Source: Anaerolineaceae bacterium
GTDB lineage: Bacteria > Chloroflexota > Anaerolineae > Anaerolineales > Anaerolineaceae
Direction of reading: 5' to 3'
DNA: 24,606 bases
Assembly: GCA_028714615.1 (NCBI GenBank)
Contig: JAQTMA010000038.1
Coordinates: 1-24,606 of the forward strand
Shown here: one piece after another, positions 1 through 8,831 of the stretch
Numbering within the stretch: the first letter of the stretch is position 1
Layout of the letters: each line of letters starts with the position of its first letter
Notes under the pieces: generated by a model
What the model saw: the letters and a program-made list of their open reading frames with translations, nothing else
The model's database searches: none
What the model was told of the DNA's origin: nothing
Made by a program: the position numbers and the translations under genes

Positions 1-1507
1 TAGCAATCGTCCCGGTCGGAGCGATGGTCGTCTGTGCGGCATTTCGGATTCCATGTTGCTGGATACCGGCGAGGACCTGCTCCCAATCAAGGTTGGGACG
101 GCCCCAGTCGTGTTGATAGGGTTCTCTAGCCTGCGGGGGACTCCAGCGGAGATTATGCGGATCATAAATGCTTCCTTCAATAGCAGGGAAAGGACCGCGT
201 TCCTTGGCAAGAGCAATACTGGCCTGCATGGCATGGAACCGGACAAATTCCATCACCTGGGATGCGAATTCCAGACTTTCCGGAGACCCATAGCGTATGC
301 CAGCGTGGTACATCAGGTCAGCCAGCCCCATAATCCCAAGCCCGATACGCCGCGCCCGGAGTGCTGCTTCTTTCAATTGGGGGACGGAGGGCACGTAGGC
401 GTTCGCGTCGACCACATCGTCCAAAAAGGAGGTCGAGAGGAGCGTGCTCTGGCGCAGTTTTTCCCAATCCACGCAACCATCCGTTGCAAAATGCTCTGCC
501 AGGTTAATCGAACCCAGGCAGCAGTTCTCATACGGACCGAGCCATTGTTCACCACATGGGTTCGTCGCCTCGAGCGGATAGAGATGCGGTACGGGGTTGG
601 AGCGGTTCGCCGCATCCAGGAAAAGCATTCCCGGTTCACCATTACTGTGCGCATGGTGGACGATTTTCTCGAACAATTCACGGGCGCGGATGCGCCTGAA
701 TACCTTAATCGGGATTCCGGCTGCTTCCGCCTGTTCAAGCGTACCCCGGAAACCCTTGGATTGGGGTGTAGAAATATCCGGGAAACGAAGGTCCCACCAG
801 TCATCGGCTTCAACGGCGCGCATGAATGCGTCCGTGACGCCGACCGAGATGTTGAAGTTAGTAATCTGGTTTTCGTCCGTTTTGCAGGTGATGAATTCTT
901 CGATATCCGGGTGATCCACACGCAATACGGCCATATTGGCGCCACGGCGGGTTCCGCCCTGTGCAATTTCACCGAAAGCATGGTCGTACACCCGCAAAAA
1001 ACCCACCGGCCCGGTCGCCTGGCCGGCCGAGGATTTTACCAAACTGCCCTTTGGTCGCAATCTCGAGAAGGAGAATCCGTTCCCACCGCCGGTCTGCTGG
1101 ATCAAGGCAGCGTCGCGCAAGGTTTGGAAGATGCCGGCGGAGTGGCGGCCCATATCATCGGTGATCGGCAGTACGAAACAGGCAGCTAATTGACCAAGCG
1201 GCGTGCCAGCGCCGGTGAAGGTAGGCGAGTTGGGAAAAAAACGCTTACTAGAGAGCAACTGGTAGTATTCTCGGGCGCGCTGTTCTACTCCTCCGCCGAA
1301 GTTGGTTTCTATCTTTGCAACGTGATATGCCACGCGCCAGAACATCTCTTCAACAGTCTCAACCGGTTGGCCATCATCGCCTCGCCGCACATACCTGCGT
1401 ACCAATACCTGGCGGGCGTTATCGGTCAATTGCACCGGAGGTACGTCGGGAGGCAAGAGAGGTGTGGGAGGTAATCCCGGTTTCTGTGACTCGTTTGATG
1501 TTTCCAT
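1..1507 (-). CDS. nrdJ: Class II (B12-type) ribonucleotide reductase, N-terminal part, cut by window edge
   Basis: This protein reduces ribonucleotides to deoxyribonucleotides by a thiyl-radical mechanism. The visible 502 residues start at ATG 1507 and the frame is open to base 1, so the C-terminus is missing. Visible motifs are [21 protein letters not shown] (about 90-110), whose Cys110 is in the place of the redox-active cysteine; a [15 protein letters not shown] stretch near 140; the RRGANM motif near 188; and NPCGE at 316-320, whose Cys318 matches the thiyl-radical cysteine. The wording of these motifs fits adenosylcobalamin-dependent NrdJ better than class I NrdA, and no small subunit gene is adjacent. 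The N-terminal 25 residues are proline-rich. It begins 6 bp after nrdR, with AAGGATAG upstream, so the two genes are probably co-transcribed and under NrdR control. Class II is an inference, because the C-terminal region that would settle it is outside the window. Confidence 0.9.
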   Translation of the reverse strand, partial: METSNESQKPGLPPTPLLPPDVPPVQLTDNARQVLVRRYVRRGDDGQPVETVEEMFWRVAYHVAKIETNFGGGVEQRAREYYQLLSSKRFFPNSPTFTGAGTPLGQLAACFVLPITDDMGRHSAGIFQTLRDAALIQQTGGGNGFSFSRLRPKGSLVKSSAGQATGPVGFLRVYDHAFGEIAQGGTRRGANMAVLRVDHPDIEEFITCKTDENQITNFNISVGVTDAFMRAVEADDWWDLRFPDISTPQSKGFRGTLEQAEAAGIPIKVFRRIRARELFEKIVHHAHSNGEPGMLFLDAANRSNPVPHLYPLEATNPCGEQWLGPYENCCLGSINLAEHFATDGCVDWEKLRQSTLLSTSFLDDVVDANAYVPSVPQLKEAALRARRIGLGIMGLADLMYHAGIRYGSPESLEFASQVMEFVRFHAMQASIALAKERGPFPAIEGSIYDPHNLRWSPPQAREPYQHDWGRPNLDWEQVLAGIQQHGIRNAAQTTIAPTGTIA

Positions 1508-1513
1508 GATCTG

Positions 1514-1966
1514 CTATCCTTCCAATAAATGGTCGATCTCATTGCGAATTGCGTGGAGATCACCTAAGTGTAAATAAACGATAGCGTAGCGGATATAGGC
1601 GATGTGATCCATCTCTTTCAATCCACAGATCACCAAATCCCCAACGACACGCGAAGATACTTCAGCCCGACCGATTTTCTGCAGCTTGCTTTCGATCGAT
1701 CCGACCAATTGCTCGATATCAGCCGCGGAAACCGGGCGTTTGGCGCACGAAATTCGGATGCCGCGGGTCAGCTTCTCCCGGTCGAATTCCTCTCTTGCCC
1801 CGTCTTGCTTGATGATCAGAGGAGTCGCCAAGATCGGTCGTTCATAGGTGCTGAAACGCTGGTGGCAGCTTTCACACTCCCGCCTCCGGCGAACACCGCC
1901 GTGCGCAGCATCTGGGGTTGTATCCAGGACCTTGGAGTCCTTGAATTGACAGTAAGGGCAATGCAT
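1514..1966 (-). CDS. nrdR: Transcriptional repressor NrdR
   Basis: NrdR senses ATP/dATP and represses ribonucleotide reductase genes. The 150-residue protein starts MHCPYC, has an N-terminal zinc ribbon (CPYC paired with ECESCHQRF near residues 31-39) and then an ATP-cone domain covering most of the rest. The length is typical for the family. The frame extends four codons upstream to a TTG at 1978, but those codons contain the Shine-Dalgarno GAGAGGTGA placed 5 bases before ATG 1966. NrdR proteins also normally start M-x-CP, so 1966 is chosen. It lies directly upstream of the reductase gene and downstream of two NrdR-box-like sites, so autoregulation is likely. Confidence 0.96.
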   Translation of the reverse strand: MHCPYCQFKDSKVLDTTPDAAHGGVRRRRECESCHQRFSTYERPILATPLIIKQDGAREEFDREKLTRGIRISCAKRPVSAADIEQLVGSIESKLQKIGRAEVSSRVVGDLVICGLKEMDHIAYIRYAIVYLHLGDLHAIRNEIDHLLEG

Positions 1967-2007
1967 TTCACCTCTCAATGGTCAAAATGCTTTAATTAAT
2001 ACACCAA

Positions 2008-2023
2008 CCCCCATATGTGGCGG
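2008..2023. promoter_or_regulatory. NrdR box 1 (proximal to nrdR)
   Basis: The 16-mer CCCCCATATGTGGCGG fits the NrdR-box layout of a C/G-flanked AT core. It is a dyad with 6 of 8 position pairs complementary. It lies 42 bp before the nrdR start and exactly 32 bp (three helical turns) from a second, better match, which is the usual paired arrangement for NrdR operators. Assignment rests on pattern and position only. Confidence 0.6.
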
Positions 2024-2039
2024 TTGTTAAGCTGCGCAC

Positions 2040-2055
2040 CCCCTATATCTAGTAC
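2040..2055. promoter_or_regulatory. NrdR box 2 (distal)
   Basis: The core CTATATCTAG matches the NrdR consensus CwAtATaTwG at nine of ten positions. It lies upstream of nrdR and 32 bp from box 1, with 16 bp between the two boxes. No clean -35/-10 pair could be fixed around them, although an AT-rich stretch with TTGCAA at 2074-2079 is a possible -35 region. Confidence 0.7.
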
Positions 2056-2399
2056 TGCTAAATTTTAGCATGGTTGCAAGATCAAATCAAGGGAAGAAGT
2101 TGTACGGTTACCTTAAATTTCAAAAAGTCGTTTCGTTTCATTAAGGTTAATGGAATCAGGATCTTCGCAAAGGATGCTCTAATGAAGGAGGGTCAAAACG
2201 CCAGGAGCTGCCCATTAACCCGAATGGCAGCGATTCGCTTAAATCTTAATCAGGCGCGTTAAGATGAGTTGGGACCTGGCAAGCGCGCAATACCTGCCAG
2301 GTCCCTGGTTCTGGGATTCCCCATGGGTCAGTGGGGATTTGGGGAGGAGTATAACCGGACCCGATCCAGAATATTCGACTGAGCTACCTACCTAACTAC
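2056..2399. other. Non-coding spacer between nrdR control region and ftsZ
   Basis: About 340 bp without a credible gene. The only sizeable frame (2074-2262, plus) has a TTG start, no ribosome binding site and no recognisable motif. The stretch holds three stem-loops (2208-2230, 2271-2305, 2318-2337) and, right after the ftsZ stop, a run of TAGGTAG-type repeats giving stops in all three frames. No U-tract follows any hairpin on either strand, so no standard intrinsic terminator can be assigned. Confidence 0.6.
2271..2305. repeat. Perfect 11-bp inverted repeat (stem-loop) downstream of ftsZ
   Basis: GGGACCTGGCA at 2271-2281 pairs perfectly with TGCCAGGTCCC at 2295-2305 around a 13-base loop. 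It lies 95-130 bp past the ftsZ stop. Its position suits transcription termination or 3' end stabilisation of the dcw transcript, but neither strand has a T-run after it. A factor-dependent terminator or a processed 3' end is possible. Confidence 0.6.
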
Positions 2400-3551
2400 C
2401 TAACGTCCGCGGTTACGGAGGAACGCAGGAACGTCCAGGTCATCAGTATTGAGTGTTCGCGACTGGAATTCTACCGGGGCGGGGATGGGCATTGAACGGT
2501 CAATCCGTTCGTTCCGCTCACCAGGGCGCTGTTGCCTGGCAGAAATGGACTCATCCATGGTGTGGGGCCTTTCGAGCGGGCGCACATTCAATCCGGTGCG
2601 TTCAAACCCGGTGGCGATTACAGTAATGCGGATCAGATCTCCCATGTTCGGGTCGACGACAGCGCCGAAGATTAGGTTCACGTCGGGATGGGCAGTTTCC
2701 TTGATGATGGCCGCAGCCTGGTTGACCTCGAAGAGGGTCAGGTTGGAACCGCCGGTGACGTTAAACAGGATGCCTCGGGCGCCATCGATGGTAATGTCGA
2801 GGAGTTGGCTGGATATAGCCTGTTCAGCAGCTACTCGAGCCCGGTCTTCACCGGATGCCTGGCCAACGGCCATGAGAGCTGCACCGCCCTCTGACATAAT
2901 GGTGCGCACATCGGCAAAGTCCAGGTTGATCAGGCCAGGGACGGTGATCAATTCGGAAATGCCCTGGATCCCCTGGCGGAGGACATCGTCGGCCATGCGG
3001 AAAGCGTCTTGCAGGCTGGCGCGTTTATCCACAATTTGCAACAGACGGTCATTGGGGATGACGATCAGGGTATCGGCGTGCTCTTTGAGCTTGTTCGCGC
3101 CATCTTCGGCGGACTGGTGCCGGCGCTGGCCTTCAAACGTGAAGGGACGGGTAACCACACCGATAGTCAGGGCGCCGACTTCTTTTGCAATCTGGGCAAT
3201 AATCGGTACTGCGCCTGTTCCGGTGCCGCCGCCCAAACCAGCCGTGACGAAAACCATGTCACTGCCTTTTAAAACCTCGTATAGTTCCTCGGCGGATTCC
3301 TCGGCTGCTTTGCGCCCAATCTCAGGGTTACCACCCGCTCCTAACCCACGTGTGACTTTGTCACCGATACGCACCCGGGTGGGGGCGTTTGAGAGTAGCA
3401 GGGCTTGCGCATCGGTATTGACTGTGATGAACTCGATCCCCTGTAGGCCCTCGTCGATCATGCGGTTGACGGCATTGCAGCCGCCGCCACCAACCCCAAC
3501 GACCTTGATACGGGCAAACGATTCAACGGGTGATTGCATATTGGGTTCCAT
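2400..3551 (-). CDS. ftsZ: Cell division protein FtsZ
   Basis: FtsZ is the tubulin-like GTPase that polymerises into the cytokinetic ring. The 383-residue protein has the N-terminal [11 protein letters not shown] motif (21-31), the tubulin signature GGGTGTG (107-113) for GTP binding, and the T7-loop sequence NLDFAD (209-214) whose acidic residues complete the GTPase site of the next subunit. A linker from about 325 leads to a C-terminal peptide [14 protein letters not shown], which is the usual FtsA/SepF-binding tail. GGAGGAG precedes ATG 3551. It is the last gene of the dcw run, 92 bp after ftsA. That gap is one of the longest in the cluster and holds a possible extra promoter. Confidence 0.99.
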   Translation of the reverse strand: MEPNMQSPVESFARIKVVGVGGGGCNAVNRMIDEGLQGIEFITVNTDAQALLLSNAPTRVRIGDKVTRGLGAGGNPEIGRKAAEESAEELYEVLKGSDMVFVTAGLGGGTGTGAVPIIAQIAKEVGALTIGVVTRPFTFEGQRRHQSAEDGANKLKEHADTLIVIPNDRLLQIVDKRASLQDAFRMADDVLRQGIQGISELITVPGLINLDFADVRTIMSEGGAALMAVGQASGEDRARVAAEQAISSQLLDITIDGARGILFNVTGGSNLTLFEVNQAAAIIKETAHPDVNLIFGAVVDPNMGDLIRITVIATGFERTGLNVRPLERPHTMDESISARQQRPGERNERIDRSMPIPAPVEFQSRTLNTDDLDVPAFLRNRGR

Positions 3552-3612
3552 GGTTGTGTCTCCTCCAGACCGAAAAGATGATGAAAAGAATTTTTCTAGT
3601 TGCGCTTATACG

Positions 3613-3641
3613 TTCATAATTGCAGAGAACGAGTTTTTCAA
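3613..3641 (-). promoter_or_regulatory. Possible internal promoter for ftsZ
   Basis: On the minus strand TTGAAA (3641-3636) and TATGAA (3618-3613) are separated by 17 bp, scoring 5/6 and 4/6 against the sigma-A consensus. It lies in the ftsA-ftsZ gap about 60 bp before the ftsZ start. Extra promoters for ftsZ are common in dcw clusters, but this one rests on sequence match only. Confidence 0.35.
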
Positions 3642-3643
3642 AT

Positions 3644-4876
3644 CTACGGTAACAATCGCTTGAGCCAGCTCTTGATAGAAACCAAATCAGGCACTCCTTT
3701 CGGTGATGGATCCCGAATGCCAGTGCGCGGCCCAGCTTCGCTCATCATGAGCGCCCAGTTGAGCAAGCCCACGCTGGTAGAATATGCCGGCGAATTAAGC
3801 TGGTCGGTGAGACCGATCAGGTTCTCCGGGCGGGCGATGCGGACGGGCACCCCCAAAACCTGGCTGGCCAGGGCGCGGATCCCGGGCAGTAAACTCGAAC
3901 CGCCGGTCAGCACCATGCCAGCCGGTAATAACCCATCATAACCAGAGCGTTTGATCTCTTGAAGGACGAGCATGAATATCTCTTCCACGCGGGCTTCGGT
4001 AATGTGGGCGAGCTCCTTGCGACTAACTTGTACCGGGCGCTCATCTGCGAAGGTACGCACCGAGAAGGTCTCTTCTGCGCCCACCTCGCTTTCGATGGCA
4101 TGTCCATATTGTTTCTTGATGTCTTCTGCCTGGGAAATCGGCAGTCGTAAACCGTGGGCAATGTCGCTGGTAATGTGGTTACCACCCAAGGCCAGCACCA
4201 TCGTGTGCCACACGTCTCCATCGATGTAGATGGCCAGATCGGTCGTGCCGCCGCCGATATCACAAACGGCTACCCCCATCTGGCGCTCGGTTTCTGATAA
4301 CACCACTTCAGCAGAAGCGAGAGGATTAAGCACGAACTGAGTGGCTTCGACGCTGGATGAGGAAACACACTGGCGCAGGTTTTCGACCGTAGACGCGGCG
4401 GCAGTGATGATATGGGCCTCGACCTCCAGGCGGTACCCGTGCATGCCAACTGGCATGCGGATGCCATCCTGTCCGTCAATGGTGAAGCCACGTTGAATCA
4501 CGTGGATGATCTCACGGTTGTGGGGGATGGCGACGGCCTGGGCGGCTTCAAGCGCGCGGGCTACGTCTTGGTTATCGATCACTCGTCCAGATATTCCCAC
4601 GACCCCGCGGCTATTGACCGATGAGACGTGAGATCCCGCCAGGCTCACCAGAGCAGAGGTAATTTCAAGACCTGAAGAGCGCTCTGCTTTTTCGATGGAG
4701 CGCGCTACCGATTGCGTCGCTGCAGCCAGGTCCACTACACTACCCCTGCGGATACCCTGGGAAGGCTCGATCCCCACACCTAAAATGCGTGTCGTGTGTT
4801 CGCCTTCTACACGAGCAACCAGGGTACAGATTTTTGTGGTCCCAATATCAATCCCGACGACAATTGGCTCATCCAT
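3644..4876 (-). CDS. ftsA: Cell division protein FtsA
   Basis: FtsA is the actin-fold ATPase that anchors FtsZ filaments to the membrane. The 410-residue protein shows the phosphate-1 motif GIDIGTTK (8-15), phosphate-2 motif DIGGGTTD (206-213) and adenosine motif TGGSSLLPG (324-332). The last residues, VSIKSWLKRLLP, form the expected amphipathic membrane-targeting helix. The gene starts 8 bp after ftsQ, with GGAG (overlapping the ftsQ stop region) upstream of ATG 4876. Presence of both FtsA and its tail indicates a conventional FtsA-FtsZ tether. Confidence 0.98.
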   Translation of the reverse strand: MDEPIVVGIDIGTTKICTLVARVEGEHTTRILGVGIEPSQGIRRGSVVDLAAATQSVARSIEKAERSSGLEITSALVSLAGSHVSSVNSRGVVGISGRVIDNQDVARALEAAQAVAIPHNREIIHVIQRGFTIDGQDGIRMPVGMHGYRLEVEAHIITAAASTVENLRQCVSSSSVEATQFVLNPLASAEVVLSETERQMGVAVCDIGGGTTDLAIYIDGDVWHTMVLALGGNHITSDIAHGLRLPISQAEDIKKQYGHAIESEVGAEETFSVRTFADERPVQVSRKELAHITEARVEEIFMLVLQEIKRSGYDGLLPAGMVLTGGSSLLPGIRALASQVLGVPVRIARPENLIGLTDQLNSPAYSTSVGLLNWALMMSEAGPRTGIRDPSPKGVPDLVSIKSWLKRLLP

Positions 4877-4884
4877 AGCGGCAG

Positions 4885-5925
4885 TTACTCCAGACGGTAA
4901 AATGGCGCGTGGGGAAATTCCACGCTGATCATCACAGGGCGGATGCCCCGCTTATTCAAGTCATCTACGATTACTCGATACTGGTTCAATTTGAGATCCA
5001 TGTTCTCGAGGTCCATACCGATATATACTTTCCAACCCTGGGTTGGATCGCTCCATCCCAATCCGTAGCGAGGATCATATAATACAGGAGTGCCTTCTGG
5101 CACCTGCTTGCTCATTTTCAAGATCGGATCGATCATCTCAGGCGAGATGAAGGGTTTCGGTTGTGCATCCACTTTCGGAGCGCCAGACGTCACGGTGGAG
5201 CTGGCATCCGTAGCGATTTGAGCACCTCCCGGATTGGTAGCCAGACCGGGCGGATTTCCTTCCGCCTGGATGGTCACCAGCCCAGGTTCACTTCCCCGAA
5301 CCGGGAAGGCAAACCCGGCTTGATCGATCCACTTCGTATCGGAGCCCTGCTGCCAGGCTAGAATTGGCGTTCGTTCGGTGACCCGGACGACTACATCAGC
5401 GGGTAATCCAACCTGGACAGAGACGCTTGCCAGGTCTGGAAATGCCTGTTGCAGAGCGTTGGTCAATTCAGCGGGATCGGCTTCAAGGATGGAAAGACCT
5501 TCCAATCCGGCAGTTGTATTGATGTCTGCGGTAGGGATGCGTTTCGCGCCAACCACCCGCACCTTATCCACCTGAAACATCGCCGAACTCCACATGGCCC
5601 AGATTCCAATCAAGAAGGCGATCGATAGCACGCCGGAAAGCAAACGCCAGCCGAGTTGGATCTGGGGTATGGCGGGCAGGCGGACTTCCGCACCCGTTGT
5701 GTTGAGGGTGTAGTAATACTTGCGCCGCACGCTTGACTTCTGTCGCTTGCGAGTACCTGGAACAGCAGCCATTCCAGTGACCCGCCCGCGTGTCATGACA
5801 GGTGGGGTGCTGGTCGGGTTTTTCACCCGATCAACAGCCTGTGCAGCCCGCTGTTCTGTGGTGCTCGAACGACGTGTGCGCACTTGAGTGGCGCGGTTCG
5901 ACTGCCGGCGGTTGGTTAAACTCAT
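4885..5925 (-). CDS. ftsQ: Cell division protein FtsQ/DivIB (POTRA domain)
   Basis: FtsQ links the cytoplasmic Z-ring to the periplasmic synthases and scaffolds FtsL/FtsB. The 346-residue protein has a long basic cytoplasmic N-terminus (about 1-92), one membrane segment at about 95-115, then a POTRA domain starting FQVDKVRVVGAKRI (about 117-186) and a beta domain with the AWQQGSDTKWIDQAGFAFP stretch. A Gly/Pro/Ser/Thr-rich insertion near 215-250 is longer than usual. AGAGGA precedes ATG 5925. It follows murB by 61 bp and precedes ftsA, the classical order. Confidence 0.92.
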   Translation of the reverse strand: MSLTNRRQSNRATQVRTRRSSTTEQRAAQAVDRVKNPTSTPPVMTRGRVTGMAAVPGTRKRQKSSVRRKYYYTLNTTGAEVRLPAIPQIQLGWRLLSGVLSIAFLIGIWAMWSSAMFQVDKVRVVGAKRIPTADINTTAGLEGLSILEADPAELTNALQQAFPDLASVSVQVGLPADVVVRVTERTPILAWQQGSDTKWIDQAGFAFPVRGSEPGLVTIQAEGNPPGLATNPGGAQIATDASSTVTSGAPKVDAQPKPFISPEMIDPILKMSKQVPEGTPVLYDPRYGLGWSDPTQGWKVYIGMDLENMDLKLNQYRVIVDDLNKRGIRPVMISVEFPHAPFYRLE

Positions 5926-5986
5926 ATTATCCTCTGCCCGACCTTAATAAAAATTCGATTGGCTATATTGCAAGTCATAGCTTCCC

Positions 5987-6922
5987 TCAATGAGTTTCCC
6001 AATCTCCGATCAACTCGATTTCCAGCTCGAGCTGCACGCCAAATTTCTGTTCCACGCCATTTCGGGCTGCATCAATGAGCTTGCGGATATCCTGAGCGGT
6101 CGCATTTCCTCGATTGACAAAGAAGTTTGCATGGACCCGGCTGATCTCAGCGTCACCCGCACGGTAGCCTTTTAACCCGGCGGCTTCTATCAATCGTCCC
6201 GCATAATCACCGGGGGGGTTCTTGAACATCGAACCCATACTGGCGCCGGCAGGTTGTGAATGGCGGCGTTGTTCGGAGTTCTTATCCATGCGCGCCTGCA
6301 CCTCCGCGGGGGTACTCTGGGTCAAATTGAAACGGGCTGACAGAATCACTGCGGGCACACGCTCTCTTTTTAAGGTACTGGAGCGGTACTGGTAACCCAG
6401 CCGTTCTTTCGACCACCACTCTCTACCAGAATTCGGGTGCAAGATTTCTGCCATCACCAGGCTAACGGACATATCACTCCCGTAAGCCCCTGCGTTGCCA
6501 TATACTGCCCCGCCCACAGTTCCCGGGATGGACGCCGCCCATTCTAGCCCGCTTAGTCCGCGCAAAGCTAACTGGCGAGCCAGGGTGCTGAGATTGGCGC
6601 CAGATTCAGCCCATACGGAAAGCGGTTCATGGCGGACATCAATACGAGTGTTATGAGCGCGGTTGAGCAGTACCAGACCCCGTAAGCCCTTGTCACTCAC
6701 CAGCACGTTGGAGCCGCCTCCGAGGATTTTGAACTGTACCTGGCGATCCCATAAGCTTTGCACAGCCGCAGCTAACTCGTCAGCAGAATGGACCGGTAAT
6801 AGCGCCTCGACTGGTCCGCCGGCGCGGGCGGTCGTGTAATGCGCCAGGGATACATCTTCCTGGAGATGCTCGCCGAACAGCTCGCGTAGCTCAGAAATCG
6901 GCAGGATGGTGTCAGCAGTCAT
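5987..6922 (-). CDS. murB: UDP-N-acetylenolpyruvoylglucosamine reductase MurB
   Basis: MurB reduces UDP-GlcNAc-enolpyruvate to UDP-MurNAc using NADPH and FAD in the cytoplasm. The 311-residue protein has the FAD-binding LGGGSNVLVSDKGLRG stretch, SIPGTVGGAVYGNAGAYG, the YRSS substrate motif, the GSMFKNPPGDYAGRLIEAAG block holding the proton-donor Ser, and a C-terminal VHANFFVN motif. The YRSS segment and its order are those of a standard MurB. ATG 6922 overlaps the murC stop (ATGA) with GGAGG upstream, so the two are translationally coupled. Confidence 0.98.
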   Translation of the reverse strand: MTADTILPISELRELFGEHLQEDVSLAHYTTARAGGPVEALLPVHSADELAAAVQSLWDRQVQFKILGGGSNVLVSDKGLRGLVLLNRAHNTRIDVRHEPLSVWAESGANLSTLARQLALRGLSGLEWAASIPGTVGGAVYGNAGAYGSDMSVSLVMAEILHPNSGREWWSKERLGYQYRSSTLKRERVPAVILSARFNLTQSTPAEVQARMDKNSEQRRHSQPAGASMGSMFKNPPGDYAGRLIEAAGLKGYRAGDAEISRVHANFFVNRGNATAQDIRKLIDAARNGVEQKFGVQLELEIELIGDWETH

Positions 6923-8301
6923 GCATTCGCCTCCGGATGGGTGAGGTGTTGCACTAATTGCGTGCTGATCTGGTCGGCATCCCCTGCCGATAGCACCAGA
7001 AGCACGTCACCAGTTCTCAGCTCCGCCTCCAAATAGTCAACGACAGCCCCTAAGGTCGGGAGAAAGGTAGCTCCCGGATGCTGCATGGCAGTAACCACTT
7101 GTAGGGCAGAGAATGCCTCTTGCGGCTCGCGAGCGGCGTAGACCTCGGTGACAATCACTTTGTCGGCATCATGAAATGCAGTAGCGAATTCACCAAACAA
7201 TGCCCGGGTTCGCGAATAGGTGTGCGGCTGCCAGACCACCCAAATCCGCCGGCTGGGATAGCGTGATCGGGCAGCCGCAAGGGTAGCCAGGATTTCAGTC
7301 GGATGATGCGCGTAGTCATCTATAATGGTAATTCCGTGCGGTTCGCCGCGCAGCTCGAAACGCCGGGCAGTTCCCTGGTATTCACCCAAAGCCTGGGCGG
7401 CGTGTTTCAAATCAAGACCCATTTCAACTGCAACAATCATGGCTGCCAGGGCATTCAGCACGTTGTGCTCACCAGCGACTTGTAGTGATACGGGTGGCAG
7501 CTCAATAGCTCCTGATTTTTGCCAGGGGATGAAGTTGAAACCACCCAGGTCATTGCGCTCCAGCTTGCGAGCCTGGTAATCGGCTGCCGTATGAATGGCG
7601 TAGCCGCAGGTATTCTTGCCCGCCTGGTGGGTCTTTTCAAGCAGAGTAGCAGCCGCCAGGTTGTCACAATAAGCAATCAGGATGCCATCGAGTCTGATGT
7701 TCCGGGCAAATTTGCAAAATGCTTTTTGATATTCTTCCCAGGTAGGGAAGCAATCCGGGTGATCATGCTCCATGTACGTCACGACGGCAATATCCGGGCT
7801 CAAACCCAGGAACATGCGATCGTATTCATCCGCTTCAATCACAAAGGCATGACCTTGACCGGCATGCGCGTTTTGCCCGGTGTTAACCATCACTCCACCC
7901 ACGATGTACGATGGATCTTCACCGAGCGCAGTGAGCATCCATGCGATCATCGCAGAAGTAGTGGTTTTCCCATGCGTGCCCGCCACAGCGATGCAACCCT
8001 TACCCTTGATCAGTGTTTTGAGGAAATCAGCGCGTTTCAACACGGGTATCCCGGCGCCTCGGGCGGCGACTACTTCCGGGTTATCATCTGATACAGCGGA
8101 GGAACGGATGACGACATCTGCTCCGGCGATGTTTACTGCGCGGTGACCCAACATAACGGTAGCGCCCGAAACCTGCAATCCCGCTGCCAGTGGGGAGAGT
8201 GTACGGTCTGACCCGCTCACCGTTTGCCCGCTTTCAAGTAGGATGCGGGCGATGGCTGAAAGGCCGGTTCCACCAATGCCGATGAAGTGATAATGTGTCA
8301 T
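6919..8301 (-). CDS. murC: UDP-N-acetylmuramate--L-alanine ligase MurC
   Basis: MurC adds L-Ala to UDP-MurNAc using ATP. The 460-residue protein has the N-terminal Rossmann motif GIGGTGLSAIARIL, the P-loop AGTHGKTTTS, EADEYDRMF, the HDHPDCF metal and substrate region, HNVLNALAA, and the C-terminal RRFE and DDYAHHPTEI motifs. All catalytic features look intact, in contrast to the murF-like gene of this cluster. Its ATG shares one base with the stop of the preceding cvpA-like gene (TAATG). Confidence 0.99.
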   Translation of the reverse strand: MTHYHFIGIGGTGLSAIARILLESGQTVSGSDRTLSPLAAGLQVSGATVMLGHRAVNIAGADVVIRSSAVSDDNPEVVAARGAGIPVLKRADFLKTLIKGKGCIAVAGTHGKTTTSAMIAWMLTALGEDPSYIVGGVMVNTGQNAHAGQGHAFVIEADEYDRMFLGLSPDIAVVTYMEHDHPDCFPTWEEYQKAFCKFARNIRLDGILIAYCDNLAAATLLEKTHQAGKNTCGYAIHTAADYQARKLERNDLGGFNFIPWQKSGAIELPPVSLQVAGEHNVLNALAAMIVAVEMGLDLKHAAQALGEYQGTARRFELRGEPHGITIIDDYAHHPTEILATLAAARSRYPSRRIWVVWQPHTYSRTRALFGEFATAFHDADKVIVTEVYAAREPQEAFSALQVVTAMQHPGATFLPTLGAVVDYLEAELRTGDVLLVLSAGDADQISTQLVQHLTHPEANA

Positions 8302-8831
8302 TAGATGAATACCACCAGGACGAATACAAAGGCGATCGCGGTCGCAAAATAGATGAGTGGAGATCCCAGTACCGTGGGAGGCATGATGGCGATCAGCTTG
8401 AGAGCTGTTTCGCCCATCGCATCCAATGGGGAGGGGGCAGTGATATACGGAAAAGGATACCCCGCATCATGGAGGAAGAACCAAATGGATCCAAAGATCA
8501 AATAACCGTTCACCCCGCCCAGGAAAAGGCCCAAGAGAGTATCCTGGAAATGTTCGCGGATGAAGCGGTTGGATTGGGCCAACCGGGGAATATTCGGGGT
8601 CTGATACCCAAAGAAGATGAGACTGATGACCAGTCCGGAGCGCAGCCAAAATCGAGTTTCTCCAACCAGCGTGTCACGGACAAATGGAATAAAGCGCTCG
8701 AGCACGGAGAGGATGAATAATGCCAGGATGACCGCAAAGCTAACCAGCAACTCGCGAGCCCAACCGCGCATGGCGCCAATGACCGCGAAAATTACGACAA
8801 AGAGCCAAAAAAGGAAGGTCAGGCTAAGCAT
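8301..8831 (-). CDS. CvpA-family-like membrane protein
   Basis: A 176-residue, strongly hydrophobic protein with about four to five predicted membrane segments (roughly 3-20, 27-45, 62-78, 97-118, 155-175). The early AVIGAMRGWARELLVSFAVI stretch and the later GLFLGGVNGYLIFG segment resemble the CvpA (colicin V production) family, a group of inner-membrane proteins of poorly known function. The ATG overlaps the murG stop by 8 bp and its stop touches murC, so it belongs to the dcw operon. Its place between the lipid II synthase MurG and MurC hints at a role in envelope growth, but nothing in the sequence shows a mechanism. Confidence 0.7.
   Translation of the reverse strand: MLSLTFLFWLFVVIFAVIGAMRGWARELLVSFAVILALFILSVLERFIPFVRDTLVGETRFWLRSGLVISLIFFGYQTPNIPRLAQSNRFIREHFQDTLLGLFLGGVNGYLIFGSIWFFLHDAGYPFPYITAPSPLDAMGETALKLIAIMPPTVLGSPLIYFATAIAFVFVLVVFI

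Noticed and set aside
53..1189. Long plus-strand open frame of 378 codons
   Set aside because: It is antisense to the reductase gene, whose motifs are unmistakable; the product shows no domain.
2074..2262. 62-codon open frame in the ftsZ-nrdR spacer
   Set aside because: TTG start without a ribosome binding site, no recognisable motif, and it overlaps a candidate stem-loop.
2271..2305. Intrinsic terminator for ftsZ
   Set aside because: The stem is strong but no T-run follows on either strand, so it is listed only as an inverted repeat.
2449..3663. Long plus-strand open frame of 404 codons
   Set aside because: It is antisense to ftsZ and is explained by codon bias of the ftsZ strand; no ribosome binding site or known motif.
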